From Datura wrightii (taxonomy: Eukaryota > Streptophyta > Magnoliopsida > Solanales > Solanaceae): DNA of 64,000 nucleotides. The DNA is taken from NCBI GenBank assembly GCA_035772735.1, contig JASDFA010000016.1:151168501-151232500 (forward strand), written 5' to 3'. The notes under the pieces were generated by a model. That model worked only from the letters and a program-made list of their open reading frames with translations, was not told the DNA's origin and did no database searches. Shown here piece after piece: positions 35,114 through 47,299 of the stretch (the stretch's first letter is position 1; each line of letters begins with the position of its first letter). The position numbers were made by a program, and so were the translations under genes.

Positions 35114-37284
35114 CTAGTCCATGGAAGGTGCAGATGCACCCCCAATCTCCTCTCCTGTGGCACCGGGGATAACCGGCACACTCTTTAACCAAATAGAGCT
35201 CATACCCTCTCCACAAACTCTAGCAGCATCAATCTCAGCCCTCTCTCGAGCCTCATCTCTAGACAAATTTAGTGTTGCCTCCATATCTCTCTTCTCCCGC
35301 TTCTACTCTCGTAGCAAATCGCCGCTCTCACCCTTGCTCACCTCTTCTTGAGGTCTCTTCCTTTTTTCCTAAGCTACATGCTTCACGTGATGAAATCAAA
35401 TATCAGAGGTAGCTCCTCCTCACTCTCATCCTCCACTAATAGGAGCACTGGTGCTGTTATAGCAGGTATTTATCATGCTATTAGCTCTCGCAACTCAGCT
35501 CTATGGGTCGCCACCTCCATATACCATCGGGTCAACTCGGGTGCCTATAATTGAGAAAGGTACTCATCCATCCACCTCTCGAAGACATCCAACCTATCAT
35601 GCCATATCCTAGATAAGCCCTCTAATTCCTTCATTACCCATGGCTTAACTTGCTCCATTAGCACTTTCACTTGAAGTGCCATGTGAGCCTGCTGCTTCTC
35701 TACCTTCGCCAACCGCCTAGCCATGTCGGTAATAAAACCATGGGAGATTGTGACTAGGCTAACTGATGAGGAATGAGGTTATGTAACGGGTGGGTGAGCT
35801 ACTGGTGTAGTGGATAATGACTCTGGGACCTCAGTGGTCAATGGTACATCTACTACAGTGGTAGCATGAGGCGGCTACCAGTCTTATGGGTCGTTGACGA
35901 CTCAATCTCAATCTCTGCAAATCCCGCAGCATCACTTTGAGGACCCCCACTCAATGCCTCAATTAGTAATGCGGCCCCTATGGATATGGTCGCCTGACTC
36001 CTGGCCTTGGAAATCGGATTCGTATAATCTCTAATCAACCGATGTATGTAATTTTATGCACCTCAACTTTCTGATCTATGTATGGCAACTCCAGGACCTG
36101 CGAATCCTTACAAATCCAGGCTATGAGGCATGGAAAGGGTATATTTATTATGTCCATGATGGCTCCGGAATCTCCTCATCTATATACCTCAGGAAGTTAA
36201 TTATATAGCCCTCCATGATACTAGCTACCAGTACAACTTGATCTGGTGATAATACATTGTCATTGCTGGTTGATACCAGCCTGTGTCACACTAATGACCA
36301 CCACAATTTGGCCTGAAAATTCAAAGTGGCCTTCTTAATCTGTACCTCCGGTCCATTCAATCATTCCACCGATATACTCCGAGTGGCTATAATTCAGGCC
36401 AGCCATGCATATTGCCTTTTTCTGTCCTCGTGGCTCAACTTCTTGGTCTTGATTTTCTTCAGCTCACCCAGCCGATGATCCAACTCGGCTATGTTCATCG
36501 GAGTCTCATACTCTGGACCATATAACATGCAGGAGATGGTTCGCTCAAAGATGTCCACTGGAGTTTCCCTTACCATAACACAGGTCAGTGCAGGACACTT
36601 CCTCCAGTCTTGGCCTCCCATGTTCTGATTTTGTAGCATGGGCACATATGCCTCGTATAACTCTCTAACCAGTGGTAAGTTGTAACTGCCAGACGGCTCA
36701 CTCAACAACCCAAATCGGTATTTGTGAAATAGTATTTGAATATCCGGGAGGTCCTTGAACCCTATACTGACCAATCTTGCTTCTTCATAAATGCTCCTCT
36801 TTGGATATCCCTTATCATTGGGAGTAATTTCCTGATTGTAGATTTCCCTCATACCTAAAACACACCTCCTTCTCACTATTCTCTGAAGCTGGCCTAGAGA
36901 GGTATCTGAGGTTCCAGTCTCCTCATTATCAATACTCCACTTTTGGGCATGGGATTCATTGGCATCCTCATCATCATTCTGAGTTGCAGTGTCCTCCTGA
37001 TCCTTTGGGGCTGAGGCCCCATCATTTTCATCCTCCCGGCTAGGTAGGTACCATGTGATTGGAGTCGGACATGTGACCATGGTTGTCAAATTAATAGGGT
37101 GTTTAGTCCTAGCCCTGGTCAATTAATGCTACAGATGTTCCTCATCTATCTAATACTACTCAACCGATCTACTCGACTCTTCTAAGGATAATGGTTCATC
37201 TCTTAGTCAGCGAGTCGACGGCTGGCCCTTCTCCTGCCCCTGTTTCTTGGCCGAACCCATCTTAGGAGTTCTTTTTGGTGTCAT
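35114..37284 (-). pseudogene. A ORF3, 'putative plant transposon protein'
   Basis: The probable start is ATG at 37284 (MTPKRTPKMGSAKKQGQEKG), followed by an early stop; the longest open stretch is 242 residues at 36394-37122. Its core contains LPLVRELYEAYVPMLQNQ, CVMVRETPVDIFERTISCML and KKLSHEDRKRQYAWLA. It continues past a frameshift as WIIATRS, then KKATLNFQAKLWWSLV. Further on lies a coiled-coil-like block (ARRLAKVEKQQAHMALQVKV, near 35720-35640), and the frame ends SMD with TAG at 35114-35116. It aligns by eye with ORF3 of D and C. The role is unknown. The position is that of the env-like gene in Athila, but no membrane segment is evident. Confidence 0.7.
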
Positions 37285-38802
37285 TGTACCTGTGGAATAG
37301 TCATTAGTATCCAAGATTAGAGCATGTGAATACGTTAATTTAGTGGCTACCTACAGACAGGAAAAGTGACCTAACAACTTATTGTCACTGGCAACGACTC
37401 GTGAAGTCCTCGTGGTCTATATGTTCAAATATTTCTAGTAGACTTAATGACTTGACCTAAAGAGTCGTTGCTTGTGGAAATGAGTCATTAAGTCAGTCAT
37501 GGTTTGTAGTTTCAAAATACAAAAATTTTTGTCCCACTCAAGACGAGGCACACCACGAGTCGTGAGGTGATACTCCGACTTGTTACATGACTCGTTACTA
37601 AGAGTTCTTTAAGTGTCAGTGGTAATGAATCATGTAACGACTCGTCAGCCAAGCCCAAAAATCATTACATGAGGCATCATCATTGCACAAGCAGTTAAGC
37701 CCCGTTTTACATCTAAATTTTGTTGGATTAATCATACTTCACCCATATCACATGTTAAGCACATTTATTCTGGTGGGAGTTGGGCAGGCAAAACAATTCA
37801 AGCAAAGCAATTACAGATCGTAATGCCCGCCGACTCAATGGGTGTAAGAAACCCATGCCATTTATACTCAATCACAAATAGAAATAACGCATTCATTCAA
37901 CACAGTTCACCACAAACTCATCAACATGATTCTATCCCTTGTTCAAGACTGCCTATGTTCAGTAGTTTGGGCAATTTAATTCATGGCACTTAGGGTTTTA
38001 ATGTGTTAGTCCGAATTTAAACAGTGACAAACTTGTTCACATAGGAGGACGTCAAATTAAACTCATGAATCATTATAAAACTCACAATTTTAAGATGCGT
38101 TGGGTGAGAAGGTGAGAAGCTACTCAGTTGTGCGTCACAATTTTTGGGCAATAATAGTGCTTTGTAATCGAGAAGCGATGTTAGTGCATGTGTGTGTGTG
38201 AAATTGAATACGTGAAGTGATTAAGTGGGAGGGAACCGTTTTTATAGAATTAGGCATTTCAAATGTGGGTAAGTTAGGAAAAAAATCATGGGTTTATTTG
38301 TTTATGAAATCAAATTAGCCAATTGTACGTGGATGGGGTCGGGTGATTCAAAATGATGCATATGCACCACGACCAATGTAACGAGCCATTTCTCATGATC
38401 ATGACTCATTGAGCTGTCTGTTACATTAGTCAATAGAGAAAACTTACCTAGGACCTAATGACTCAGGCAACGACTCGTGGTGTTACCCAACAAGTCGTGT
38501 CTTGAGTCGTTGTCCCTATACTTGGTGGACATTCAATTGTGTTAGGACGAGATACTTGATGACTCATTGGGTGACCTCACGATTTGTTAAGTCACTTGTC
38601 ACTGACTTTCTGAATTTTATTATTTTTTGGTTCAATGGCCACGACTGGTCTTGATGAGTCATTCAATCAGGTAACGACTCACCCTGTGCTTTTTGGTACC
38701 AGACTCTAAGGTTCAAAATTTTTGTTCCAACTCTAGATTTCTCATCCTAATCACCTACATATATCAACATACATAAACACTATATTGGTATTATCATTAC
38801 AA
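37285..38802 (-). other. A spacer between pol and ORF3
   Basis: No coding trace. Two clusters of ACGACTCGT-type motifs occur (about 37395-37640 and 38370-38690), like those of the LTR although this is internal sequence. The segment 37740-38330 is AT-rich with nothing recognisable. Confidence 0.55.
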
Positions 38803-38905
38803 CTTGGGTTGCCTCCTAAGAAGCGCCTAATTTAACGTCGCGACACGATGTGGGTATCTTGATTACTCAGGCTTCACCAAGATACCTCTATGGGTTGCCT
38901 CCCAT
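38803..38905 (-). other. paired hairpins after pol in A
   Basis: Two units about 86 bases apart share TTGCCT as loop (AGGCAA in element sense). Unit 1 is CTTGGG-loop-CCTAAG (38803-38820), unit 2 is ATGGG-loop-CCCAT (38890-38905). The flanks also repeat (GCGCCTAATTTAACGTCGCG versus GTGCCTGATTTAATATCGCG). C has the same pair at 58768-58870. Confidence 0.65.
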
Positions 38906-39252
38906 GCAGTGCCTGATTTAATATCGCGGGATGACACAAGTTCCCAGGTTACTCAAACTTTACCAAGAGCCCAAAGGTCCACCAGTTTGATTTCTTCACT
39001 CTTCCCTAGATATGCTTTCACCCGTTGGCCATTTACCTTGAACCGTTTTCCTTCATGGTTTTCCTACTCAATTGCACCATAGGAGAATACTTGGACCATT
39101 CAAAATGGTCCCAACCACTTCGACTTCAACTTACTAGGAAACAAGCAAAGCCTAGAATTAAATAACAACACCGTATCTCCAGGGCTGAACTCTCTTTAAA
39201 CAATCTTCTGGTCATGTTGTATCTTCATCCTCATTTTGTAAATTTCTGAACT

Positions 39253-42149
39253 TTAATAAGCTTTCAAATGAAAGTCATCTAGCTCATTCATCTGATCAAG
39301 CCTCAAGTTTATAGCATCACTCCAATTCAGATTCAGCTTCTTGTGCGCCCACATGGGTTTGTGCTCAAGTTCAACCGGAAGATGACATGCTTTCCCATAC
39401 ACAAGATGATGAGGAGACATACCTATAGGGGTCTTGAATACAGTCCAATAATACCATAACGCATCATCCATCTTTCTAGACCAATCTATCCTATTAGCAT
39501 TCACAGTCTTCGCTAAGATAGTCTTTATCTCCCGTTTGGAGACCTCAACTTGCCCACTCGCTTATGGATGATAAGGTGTTGCTGCCCTGTGTTTCACCCT
39601 ATATATTTCAAGCAATGTCCTCAACAACCGGTTGCAAAATTGCGAACCCCCATCACTAATGATTGCTCTAGGAGTCCCAAATCTGAAAAAATATTGCGCT
39701 TCAAGAATGCTGTGACACTCTGACCTTCATTGTTTGGAAGCGCAATTGCCTCCACCCACTTAGAAACATAGTCCACAGTTGCAAGTATGTACTTCATCCC
39801 ATTCGAGCTCACAAACAGTCCTATAAAATCAATGCTCCAAATGTTAAATAGCTCAATGATCAGGATGGGAGTAAGAGGGAGCTCATGCCTCCTTGATATG
39901 CCTCCTTGCCTTTGGCATGCATCACATGCCTTTGCTAAATTATGTGCATCTTGGTGAATGGTTGGCCAATAGTACCCACATTGTAGAATTTTGTGGGCTG
40001 TGCAAATCCCACTGTGTGACTCCCAATAGGGGATAAGTGACAAGACTCCAATATGCTCAACATTTCAGCCTTGGGTACACATCTTCGAATTACCCCATCA
40101 GCACATATGACAAATAAGTAAGGCTCATCCCAGAAAACTTCTGCACCTCAGACATGAATTTATTTCGCTGGTGAAAAGATAAATCTTCTAGTACCACATC
40201 ACTCACCAAATAATTAGAGAAGTCCGCATAACATGGAATGAGATCCTGGGACACAGCCAAAACCTGCTCGTCGAGGAATGTGTCATCTAAACCAAAGCTC
40301 ATCTCTAAGTGTTGCATCTACCTCTAATCTCGACAAGTGATCCGCCACCTAATTTTTCGTCCCCTTTTGGTCCTTAAGCTCAAACTCGAACTCTTGCGGG
40401 AAGAGAACCCATCTAATAAACCATGGTTGGGCATCCTTCTTTGCCATCAAATAATGCAAAGATGCATGGTCTGTATGAACTATCACCTTAGTTCCAAGCA
40501 AGTATGTTTGAAACTTGTTGAATGAAAATAGCGTAGCCAACAACTCATGTTCCGTCACGATGTAATTCTTTTGAGCTGTATTAAATGCCTTGCTAGCATA
40601 ATAAAATGGATGAAAAACTTTTCATGGCTTTGGCCAAAAACAGCTCCCAGGTCCATTCCGCTAGAATCGCACATAACCTCAAAAGGTAAGGACCAGTGAG
40701 GTGCCACTCTGATCGGGGCAGTAGTCAGTCTCTCCTTCAATAATTCAAACATCCTTTAAGAAAGCATCATCAAACAAAAACTTCACCTCTTCCTCAAGTA
40801 TCTTGCACAATGGATGTGCAATCTTTGAGAAGTCATTGATGAATCTCCGATAAAATCCTATGTGGCCCAAAATGCTTCAAACACCCTTCACAAAAATTGG
40901 AGGTGGTAAACTAGAAATTACATCAATCTTTGCTCTGTCCACCTCAATGCCCTTTTCTGAAATCCCGTGGCCTAGTAATATACCCTCTTTGACCATGAAA
41001 TGACACTTTTCCTAATTAAGCACCAAATTGGTCTCTTCGCACCGCTGCAGCACCTTGCTCAAGTGAGCCAAACAATCATAAAATGAGTCACTCACCACTG
41101 AAAAATCATCCTTTAAAGACTTTAATGGTATCCTTCACCATGTTAGAGAATATGGATATCATGCAGTGCTGAAAAGTGGTGGGCGCGTTACATAACCCAA
41201 AAGACATCCTCTTGAAAGCAAATGTCCCATAGGGACAGGTAAAAGTGGTTTTCTCTTGGTCTTCGAGGGCTATAGAGATCTGATTGTACCCGGAATAACC
41301 AGCAAGAAAGAAGTACTACCCTTTGCCTACAAGTCGGTCTAGCATCTGATCCATGAATGGCATCGGAAAATGATCTTTTTGTGTCCAATGATTTGGCTTC
41401 AAATAGTCTATGCATCTCTCCAACCTGTGACTAGCCTCAGTGGAATGAGCTTATTATTAGCATTCAGGACTACAATGATTCTTACCTTCTTTGGTACGCA
41501 CTGAACTAGGCTCACCCATTTGCTGTCAGCAATAAGGTTAATAACACCTGCATCCAACCACTTAATAATTTGCTTCTTGACCATCTCTTGCATAGGCAGA
41601 TTTAACCTATGTTGATGCTCAATACATTGAATACAATCTGGCTTAAGCTGGATCTTATGTGTGCAAATATCGGATGGGATTCCAATAATATCTGTTGTGG
41701 TCCATCTAATGGCCTTCTTATACCTCTTTAGAATGGAGACCGAAGCCTTCACTTGCCATTCCACCAAGTCTGCTGCTACTATTACTGGTAATGTGTTTCC
41801 TGTCCCCAGAAATACAAATCATAAGTGAGATGGGAGTGCCTTGAGCTCCAATACTGGAGGCTCCTCAATAGATGGCTTGGCCGATGGGGTCACACGATTT
41901 TCTAGATCAAGATCAATCTTCTTTGGAGCATAAGTGTACGACCCCATACCTGAAAGTGCATTAATGATCTCCTCACCCGCCCCCCTGAATCTCCTCAACA
42001 TTAACATTCATCAACACTGCTGCTAAATCCTCAATAATCACCCTCTCACCAATAGGCATGATTGAAAGCTCAGCCTCCACACTATCAATCACTGAGACTA
42101 CCCCCATGTTGTTTGGTTGTTTCATGGACCGACACACATTAAATGTCAC
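39253..42149 (-). pseudogene. A pol: RT, RNase H, integrase
   Basis: Read leftward from 42149. The RT begins in the 41767-41408 stretch (LDAGVINLIADSKWVSLVQC, then VPKKVRIIVVLNANNKLIPL). Its catalytic Asp pair is at 41110-41105, in KDDFSVVSDSFYDCL. RNase H-like sequence lies at 40752-40349 (FEVMCDSSGMDLGAVFGQ, then VIVHTDHASLHYLMAKKDAQ). The integrase zinc Cys pair lies in the 40043-39621 stretch (ACDACQRQGGISRRHELPL), with the core Asp in WSIDFIGLFVSSNGMKY. The end has HLVYGKACHLPVELEHKPMW near 39400. Several stops and frameshifts. The alignment to Athila/Tat rather than chromoviruses rests on the integrase wording and the lack of a chromodomain. Confidence 0.85.
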
Positions 42150-42992
42150 CTATTCATTATTCAATCGAAATTTCAGTAGTCCGATCTTCATGTCAACAAC
42201 AGCGCACCCGGTGGTGAGGAATGGTCGCCCCAAGATAATGGGGACCTCGAAATCAACCTCAGAGTCCAGAATAAAAAAGTTGGTTAGAAATATAAAAGAC
42301 TTCACCTTAACCAAAACATCATAAAGAATACCCACTAGATTTTTCACCATGCAATCTGCCATCAATAGCCGCATTGTAGTCCGGTTGGGGACTCCCAAGC
42401 CCAACTGTCCAAACACTGCCAAGGGCATTAGATTAATACTAGCACCCAGATCACATAAAGCCTTAGCAAAGTTAAAGGCTCCAATAGTGCATGGTATAGT
42501 GAAAGCTCCAGGGTCTTCTTTATTCTGCACAAGAGACCATGATGTTGTTGCACTACAATGGTGCAAATTATCAGTAGGCTCAAAGCTCATGGTCCTCTTT
42601 TTAGTGACAAAATCCTTCATGAATTTAGCATAGCCAGGAATTTGCTCAAGTTCCTCAACTAATGGGATGTTCATAGATAATTGTTTCAGTATTAAAATAA
42701 ATTTTTGATATTTCCCATCTTTGACCTTCTTCTTCATCCTCTGCGAGAAAGGGGGAGGAGGTTTACCAATGGATATTATATTTTGAGTTACCTCCTTCTC
42801 ATTCCCATTTTCAGACCCATGCTCCTCTGCATTATTAGGAGTTGTCTTCACGACTACATTATCAATCAAAACTTGTTCCTTAGAGTCTTCCACCCTATCA
42901 TCATCAATCACTGAGGGCTCGACTATCTCATCAGTCATAACCGACATAGGAGGATCAACTATCGCCTTCCCACTCCTTGCAATGACTATCAT
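42150..42992 (-). pseudogene. A protease region (Athila/Tat type)
   Basis: An open 280-residue stretch. Residues 1-100 are an acidic linker joining gag to the protease. The catalytic site is residues 180-184, Cys-Asp-Leu-Gly-Ala, in ALCDLGASINLMPLAVF, and the second conserved block is IILGRPFLTTGCAVVD at about 252-267. The Asp-Leu-Gly-Ala-Ser wording is typical of Athila/Tat proteases. The segment is uninterrupted by itself but is probably only part of a gag-pol frame, which is broken on both sides. The same linker and protease are recognisable in C at 58930-59808 with extra decay. Confidence 0.8.
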
Positions 42993-44566
42993 TTTTCAGA
43001 TTCTGAATTGTGTTACTAGAAAGCGTGCCATTTTGCCTCTGGTTCATAGCAATAGACTTCTGACCAAGCTATTGCTCAATCTACTTAATGGCAACGACGT
43101 GTGACTCCACCTTTTGGTTCATACCAGAAATATCAGCGTAGAGTTCCATAAAATGGCCATCTGTCACATCCATTTTCTTGAGTACCTTAGATAACATATC
43201 TTCCACCCTTGAACCTCTAGACTTTGGTTCACAGTTTCGTGGAGGAACACAGAGACCGCTTCTATCATTTTTGTACTCCTCTTTCCTTTTCCAGTCACCA
43301 TTATCTCTGCCTCTACTTCTATCCCTATATTCACCCCGGTTGTTATTGTTGTCTCTATAATAGTGCCGACATTGGTTCCCCTAACCTTGATTCCAAGAGT
43401 CTTGGTTAGACCCTTGTGCATTGGTTTGGAAACCCACCCCTTGATTATTCAAATAATTGGCTTCCACCTCAGACTATGACTCGCCTCCATCATTTCTCGG
43501 GGCCATGCCCTGGGAACCAACTACATTCACCTTTTCTGTCCCAGCTCCCATAATATGTTTAGAAAGGAGGCCCATTGTGGTTTTGATCTCAACAATATCA
43601 TGATCTCGCTCTTCATCCTTCATTATCTGCTCTGCAGACATACCTACGGTATAAGTGCCAGCTGGAACTTCTGACTCTCTTGTGTCCCATGCGTGGTTGG
43701 TTTTGGTGATCCTATAAAGGACCTCAGTAGCCTCAGCATATGTATGACTCATAAATATTTTGCCAGAGACAGTATCTACCACTGCCTTGGTATTAGCATT
43801 CAGATACCAATAAAATATTTGAAACAGTGTATCATCTGGGATCCTGTGGTTTGGCACCTTTATGTTGAACCGAAACTACATCTCATGAAGTGCTTCAGAA
43901 TCCAACTGCCTGAAGTTATAAATTTCATCTTTTAGCCACAATGCTCTAGAAGGTGGAAAGAATATCTCAAGAAAAGCTCTTTTAATCTCCCTCTAAGTAG
44001 TGATAGAATCATTTGGCAATTCAGCCAACCACAACGTTGCCTCACTCCCTAGGTAAAACGGTAACAACCTCAGCCTTATCACATCCTAACTCACCCCCGA
44101 TTGTTTGTATGCTTTGCGAATACACACAAAATTAGTCAAATGAGTATGTGCATCATTAGTAGAATGACCCACAAATATCCCCTTCATGTTGAGCAATTGG
44201 ATCATTGCACTAGTAATAGCAAACTTTACCCCAACAAGCAAAGGGGGAGGGACAATAGCTCCAATGGCACCAGCCTCATCAATATCAGCATCATTGTCAT
44301 CATTAAAGTACTGGTGCCTCTACTGGTCTGGACCTCTATTCCTTCTAGCTCGCTCAGCTTCGGTAGCTTGGCATTGCTCTTCAGCAATGCCTAGCTGCCT
44401 CTCTATCTCTTGCGTGAGCTTATTCCTCAGCCAACATTCCAGATGTTGCTTCTTCCACTGTTTCTTGCCCATGTGCGTTGGCCATGTTCCTTAAATTCCG
44501 CAGTGTTCGCTCAAGTTTGTGATCAAGTGGAACCAAGGATTTTCCTCGATTCCTAGTACTGGGCAT
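42993..44566 (-). pseudogene. A gag (Athila/Tat type)
   Basis: The start is ATG at 44566 (MPSTRNRGKSLVPLDHKLER), 129 bases inside the LTR. The capsid region reads IQLLNMKGIFVGHSTNDAHT, then IRLRLLPFYLGSEATLWLAE, then VPNHRIPDDTLFQIFYWYLN and ITKTNHAWDTRESEVPAGTY. An Asn/Gly/Arg-rich stretch (QGSNQDSWNQG, RDNNNNRGEYRDRSRG) follows where a nucleocapsid would be. In-frame stops, several from CAG or CAA, interrupt the N-terminal half; 43474-43857 is the longest open part. It is homologous to D gag. Confidence 0.82.
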
Positions 44567-44671
44567 ACACGAACATGAGACCTATAAAGTAGCAAAAACA
44601 ACAAAGAAAAATAAAAGGAAAATAAGGACCAACCACAAAGCCAACATAATTAGCAAAAGCCTAAGTCGTAT

Positions 44672-44689
44672 TCCCCGGCAACGACACCA
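44672..44689 (-). other. primer-binding site of A
   Basis: The minus strand reads TGGTGTCGTTGCCGGGGA just inside the LTR. It differs from TGGCGCCGTTGCCGGGGA, common in Athila/Tat elements, by two C-to-T changes. Confidence 0.75.
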
Positions 44690-44694
44690 AAATT

Positions 44695-46401
44695 TGATGT
44701 CGCCCAAATTACACCTCATAATGAGATATAAAGCGGTCAATGTTCAAATATAGAACCCAACCAGGGTTGGGGTCGACCCTACGAGGAATATGGAGAGGAC
44801 CTCAGTTAATGTATTTAGCTACTACTGTTTGTTTACTTATTTCCTAGGTGGGAAATTGTAACTAGAAATAATAGAAAACAGTGGAGAGCAATGAGTAGAT
44901 CCTTGATTTAAAATTGATTGTGCTAAAAGAGTAAGTTAACTAGAATTGTGTTCCCCATGACTTCATAACCACAAGGCATTTTATACTAGTGATCTATTTA
45001 AGTGTTTAACATGCAATATCAGTAAGTTAACTTAACCTAAATGGTTGATCCCCTATTTACATGATTATCACCATGCAACTTGATTCGTATGCGGATGTAT
45101 ACTTAATTAACCCTTACCCTTGATATCGAATTAGCTATTCCCCGACAAGGTCAAGATATTAAATAAGGGTTGATAGCCTCAAATCTCTATTGTTAAACCT
45201 TTTTTCCATTCATTACCCCCTTGATCCGGTGAGTAAGAAGAAGGCAAATTCCAATGTTTGCAACTGTTAAGAAGTAATTAAAACAAAGGTAAAAACAATA
45301 CATGCATAAACCCCATTCAAGATTCACTAAGTATTTTTTTCTTGATGTGTTAATTCATCATGGTTCCCACAACCTTATTTATGAGCTTAGCTACTCATGC
45401 TTAAAAAATAACAATTAAGAAATATAGATGAAATCATAATTGTAGCTTACAATAATTTGTTGCAGAAACCACACGTCTTGAATAAGTCAATAAGAATTTA
45501 AGATTAATACTCCAAATTTGTTTTAATCACCAAATTCAAGAACAAAATTATGAAAGTTGTTTCTTGAACCTTAATGTCTACAACTACAATGAAAAATATG
45601 TTATAATGTCGTAATAAAGTGTAAAATGCAAAAAAAAAACCTACATAAAGTATTTATAGACACTAAACAAATCATTTCCTAATTTAACAAGGAATGCAGG
45701 TCAGCAGTGGCAATGACTCGTTAGGTGTCCTAACGAGTCATGAAGTGTAGTGATGGCTCGTCATCAACAAGCAACTCCCTCTGGACGACAGATCACCTAA
45801 CGACTCGTTGTCATTGGTGATGAGTCATGAAGTCCCCTATTTCTTTTGAATCCTAAACTTCCAGTGTTCTGGATGACTCCACCAGCCTGCTCGTGACGAG
45901 TTGTTGAGTCTCATGATGACTCATTTTTTCCCCCATCCTGACACTCATCCTCTAATGCTTAACTTTTAAATTCCACTTGACGAATGCTCTTGACGAGTCA
46001 TGAAGTTGTATGAAGACTCATTACTCCTTCCGTTATGCCTCCGAGGTCTTTTGATTAGTTTCAGCTTCCAGTCATCATGACCTTCCTAACGGCTCATTGC
46101 CAGACATAACGAGTCGTGATATTATTTTGTTGTCACCATTGTTTCCAACTTGGGTTTTTTACATTCAAGCTCTTCTTCTCCTAATAGCTCAGGGAATGAG
46201 TCGTCCAATAACATGACGACTCGTTACCATGCTGGCAGCCCACACTTAGCCTATTTTAGGCTCATTATACCCATTTCACTATCCAAACCTATTTTCCTGA
46301 AACACTTAACAAAAACACATTATATCTATATAAACATACTCGAGATTAGCATATTTTCTTAGTTCAAAGCATCGAAAGTGCTGCTAAATCACAACACATC
46401 A
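44695..46401 (-). repeat. A 5' LTR
   Basis: Bounded by TGATGT and ACATCA, an inverted terminal repeat of six bases. It repeats 31855-33514 with scattered substitutions, many of them at CpG. The motif array lies at 45713-46220. Confidence 0.85.
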
Positions 46402-47050
46402 ATGCATGGGAGGGAAATGGTTAGAATAGGCTTAACCCCTCTTAAAATCCTCCTAACAAAGCTTAAAATGACGTAGTTAAGGGCTTAAGAGCTTAGGATT
46501 TATGAAAATACCCATACTAATTTTGCATAAAACTATCATTGCTAGTCCCAACAAGGGACTGGACGAGTTGTTACCAAACTGGATGACTCGTCGTCCAACT
46601 TGTTATCATCAATAGAAAAATCGACTTTTACTAAAGCGCTTCAACTGATTACTAACATGATGAGTCATTAACTAGGATGACGACTCTTACTTTCCTCGCA
46701 TTAACACCACTGCAATTCTCACACTGTCCAACCACCAATTGACCTAACGAGTCATGAAGTGGCACCACAACTCATCCCTCTATCCGTTGCCAGCACTGCC
46801 TAATCATTCTCTAACCATCTGACGGGTTAGACCACGAGTTTTTTGGAGTGACGATGACTCGTCGTCCCTTCCGCTGCCACTGCCTGAGAACGACACCTTC
46901 TCAACTGGTTGCCACCTGACGGGTCACTTAATAACCCATTAGGTCACACCACGAGTCACTGGATGACTTGTTCTATTACCTACTGTGAAATTTCCTATTT
47001 TCTCAATTTCAACTCACGAGTCTAATCTTAGCGGCTTTTGGGGTATTACA
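46402..47050 (-). repeat. B 3' LTR, second part
   Basis: Continues 30166-31854 after A and matches 56589-57249. It ends GGGGTATTACA, the minus-strand LTR start TGTAATACCCC. Confidence 0.85.
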
Positions 47051-47064
47051 ATATCTCCCCCTTA
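47051..47064 (-). other. polypurine tract of B
   Basis: The minus strand reads TAAGGGGGAGATAT directly before the LTR; same tract as E1. Confidence 0.8.
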
Positions 47065-47299
47065 GGAATATTCGTCCTAGAATGTAGGCTAAATATACTA
47101 AAGAGTTGCGGAGGGGAATAGAAATCTCAAATACTGAACATCTGAAGCTGAAAACTAATGGAGTGACTGACTCCGCACTGATATACATGACTGAATAGAA
47201 TTCATGAATCACACATACATGCACTAACATGAAAGGATCTGAGAGACATGAACTAAACATGAAACTGAATAGAGTACTAAGGAAGAAACTGATACCTCA

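Larger units (their letters stand above)
31855..46401 (-). mobile_element. A: Athila/Tat-type LTR element, most complete in the window
   Basis: LTRs lie at 31855-33514 and 44695-46401 (about 1.66 and 1.71 kb). The 11.2 kb interior reads, on the minus strand, primer site, gag, protease, RT/RNase H, integrase, a 2 kb spacer with two hairpins, ORF3 and a 3' region. Removing A rejoins the B LTR (CTAGGCTTG then TGCATGGGAGG, compare 56576-56596). The left end reads TGATAGTGATCG where the right LTR reads TGATGTCGCCC, so the outer end of the left LTR has decayed. No target-site duplication is recognisable. Confidence 0.85.

Noticed and set aside
36394..37122. 242-residue minus-strand frame as a possible host gene
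   Set aside because: It is the core of ORF3 of element A, in the expected place and homologous to ORF3 in D and C.
42150..42992. 280-residue open frame as a stand-alone host protease
   Set aside because: Its position between gag and RT and its Asp-Leu-Gly-Ala-Ser wording mark it as the protease region of element A.
31850..46406. A target-site duplication for element A
   Set aside because: AGGCT on the left and ATGCA on the right do not match, and trying alternative LTR ends gave no convincing pair.
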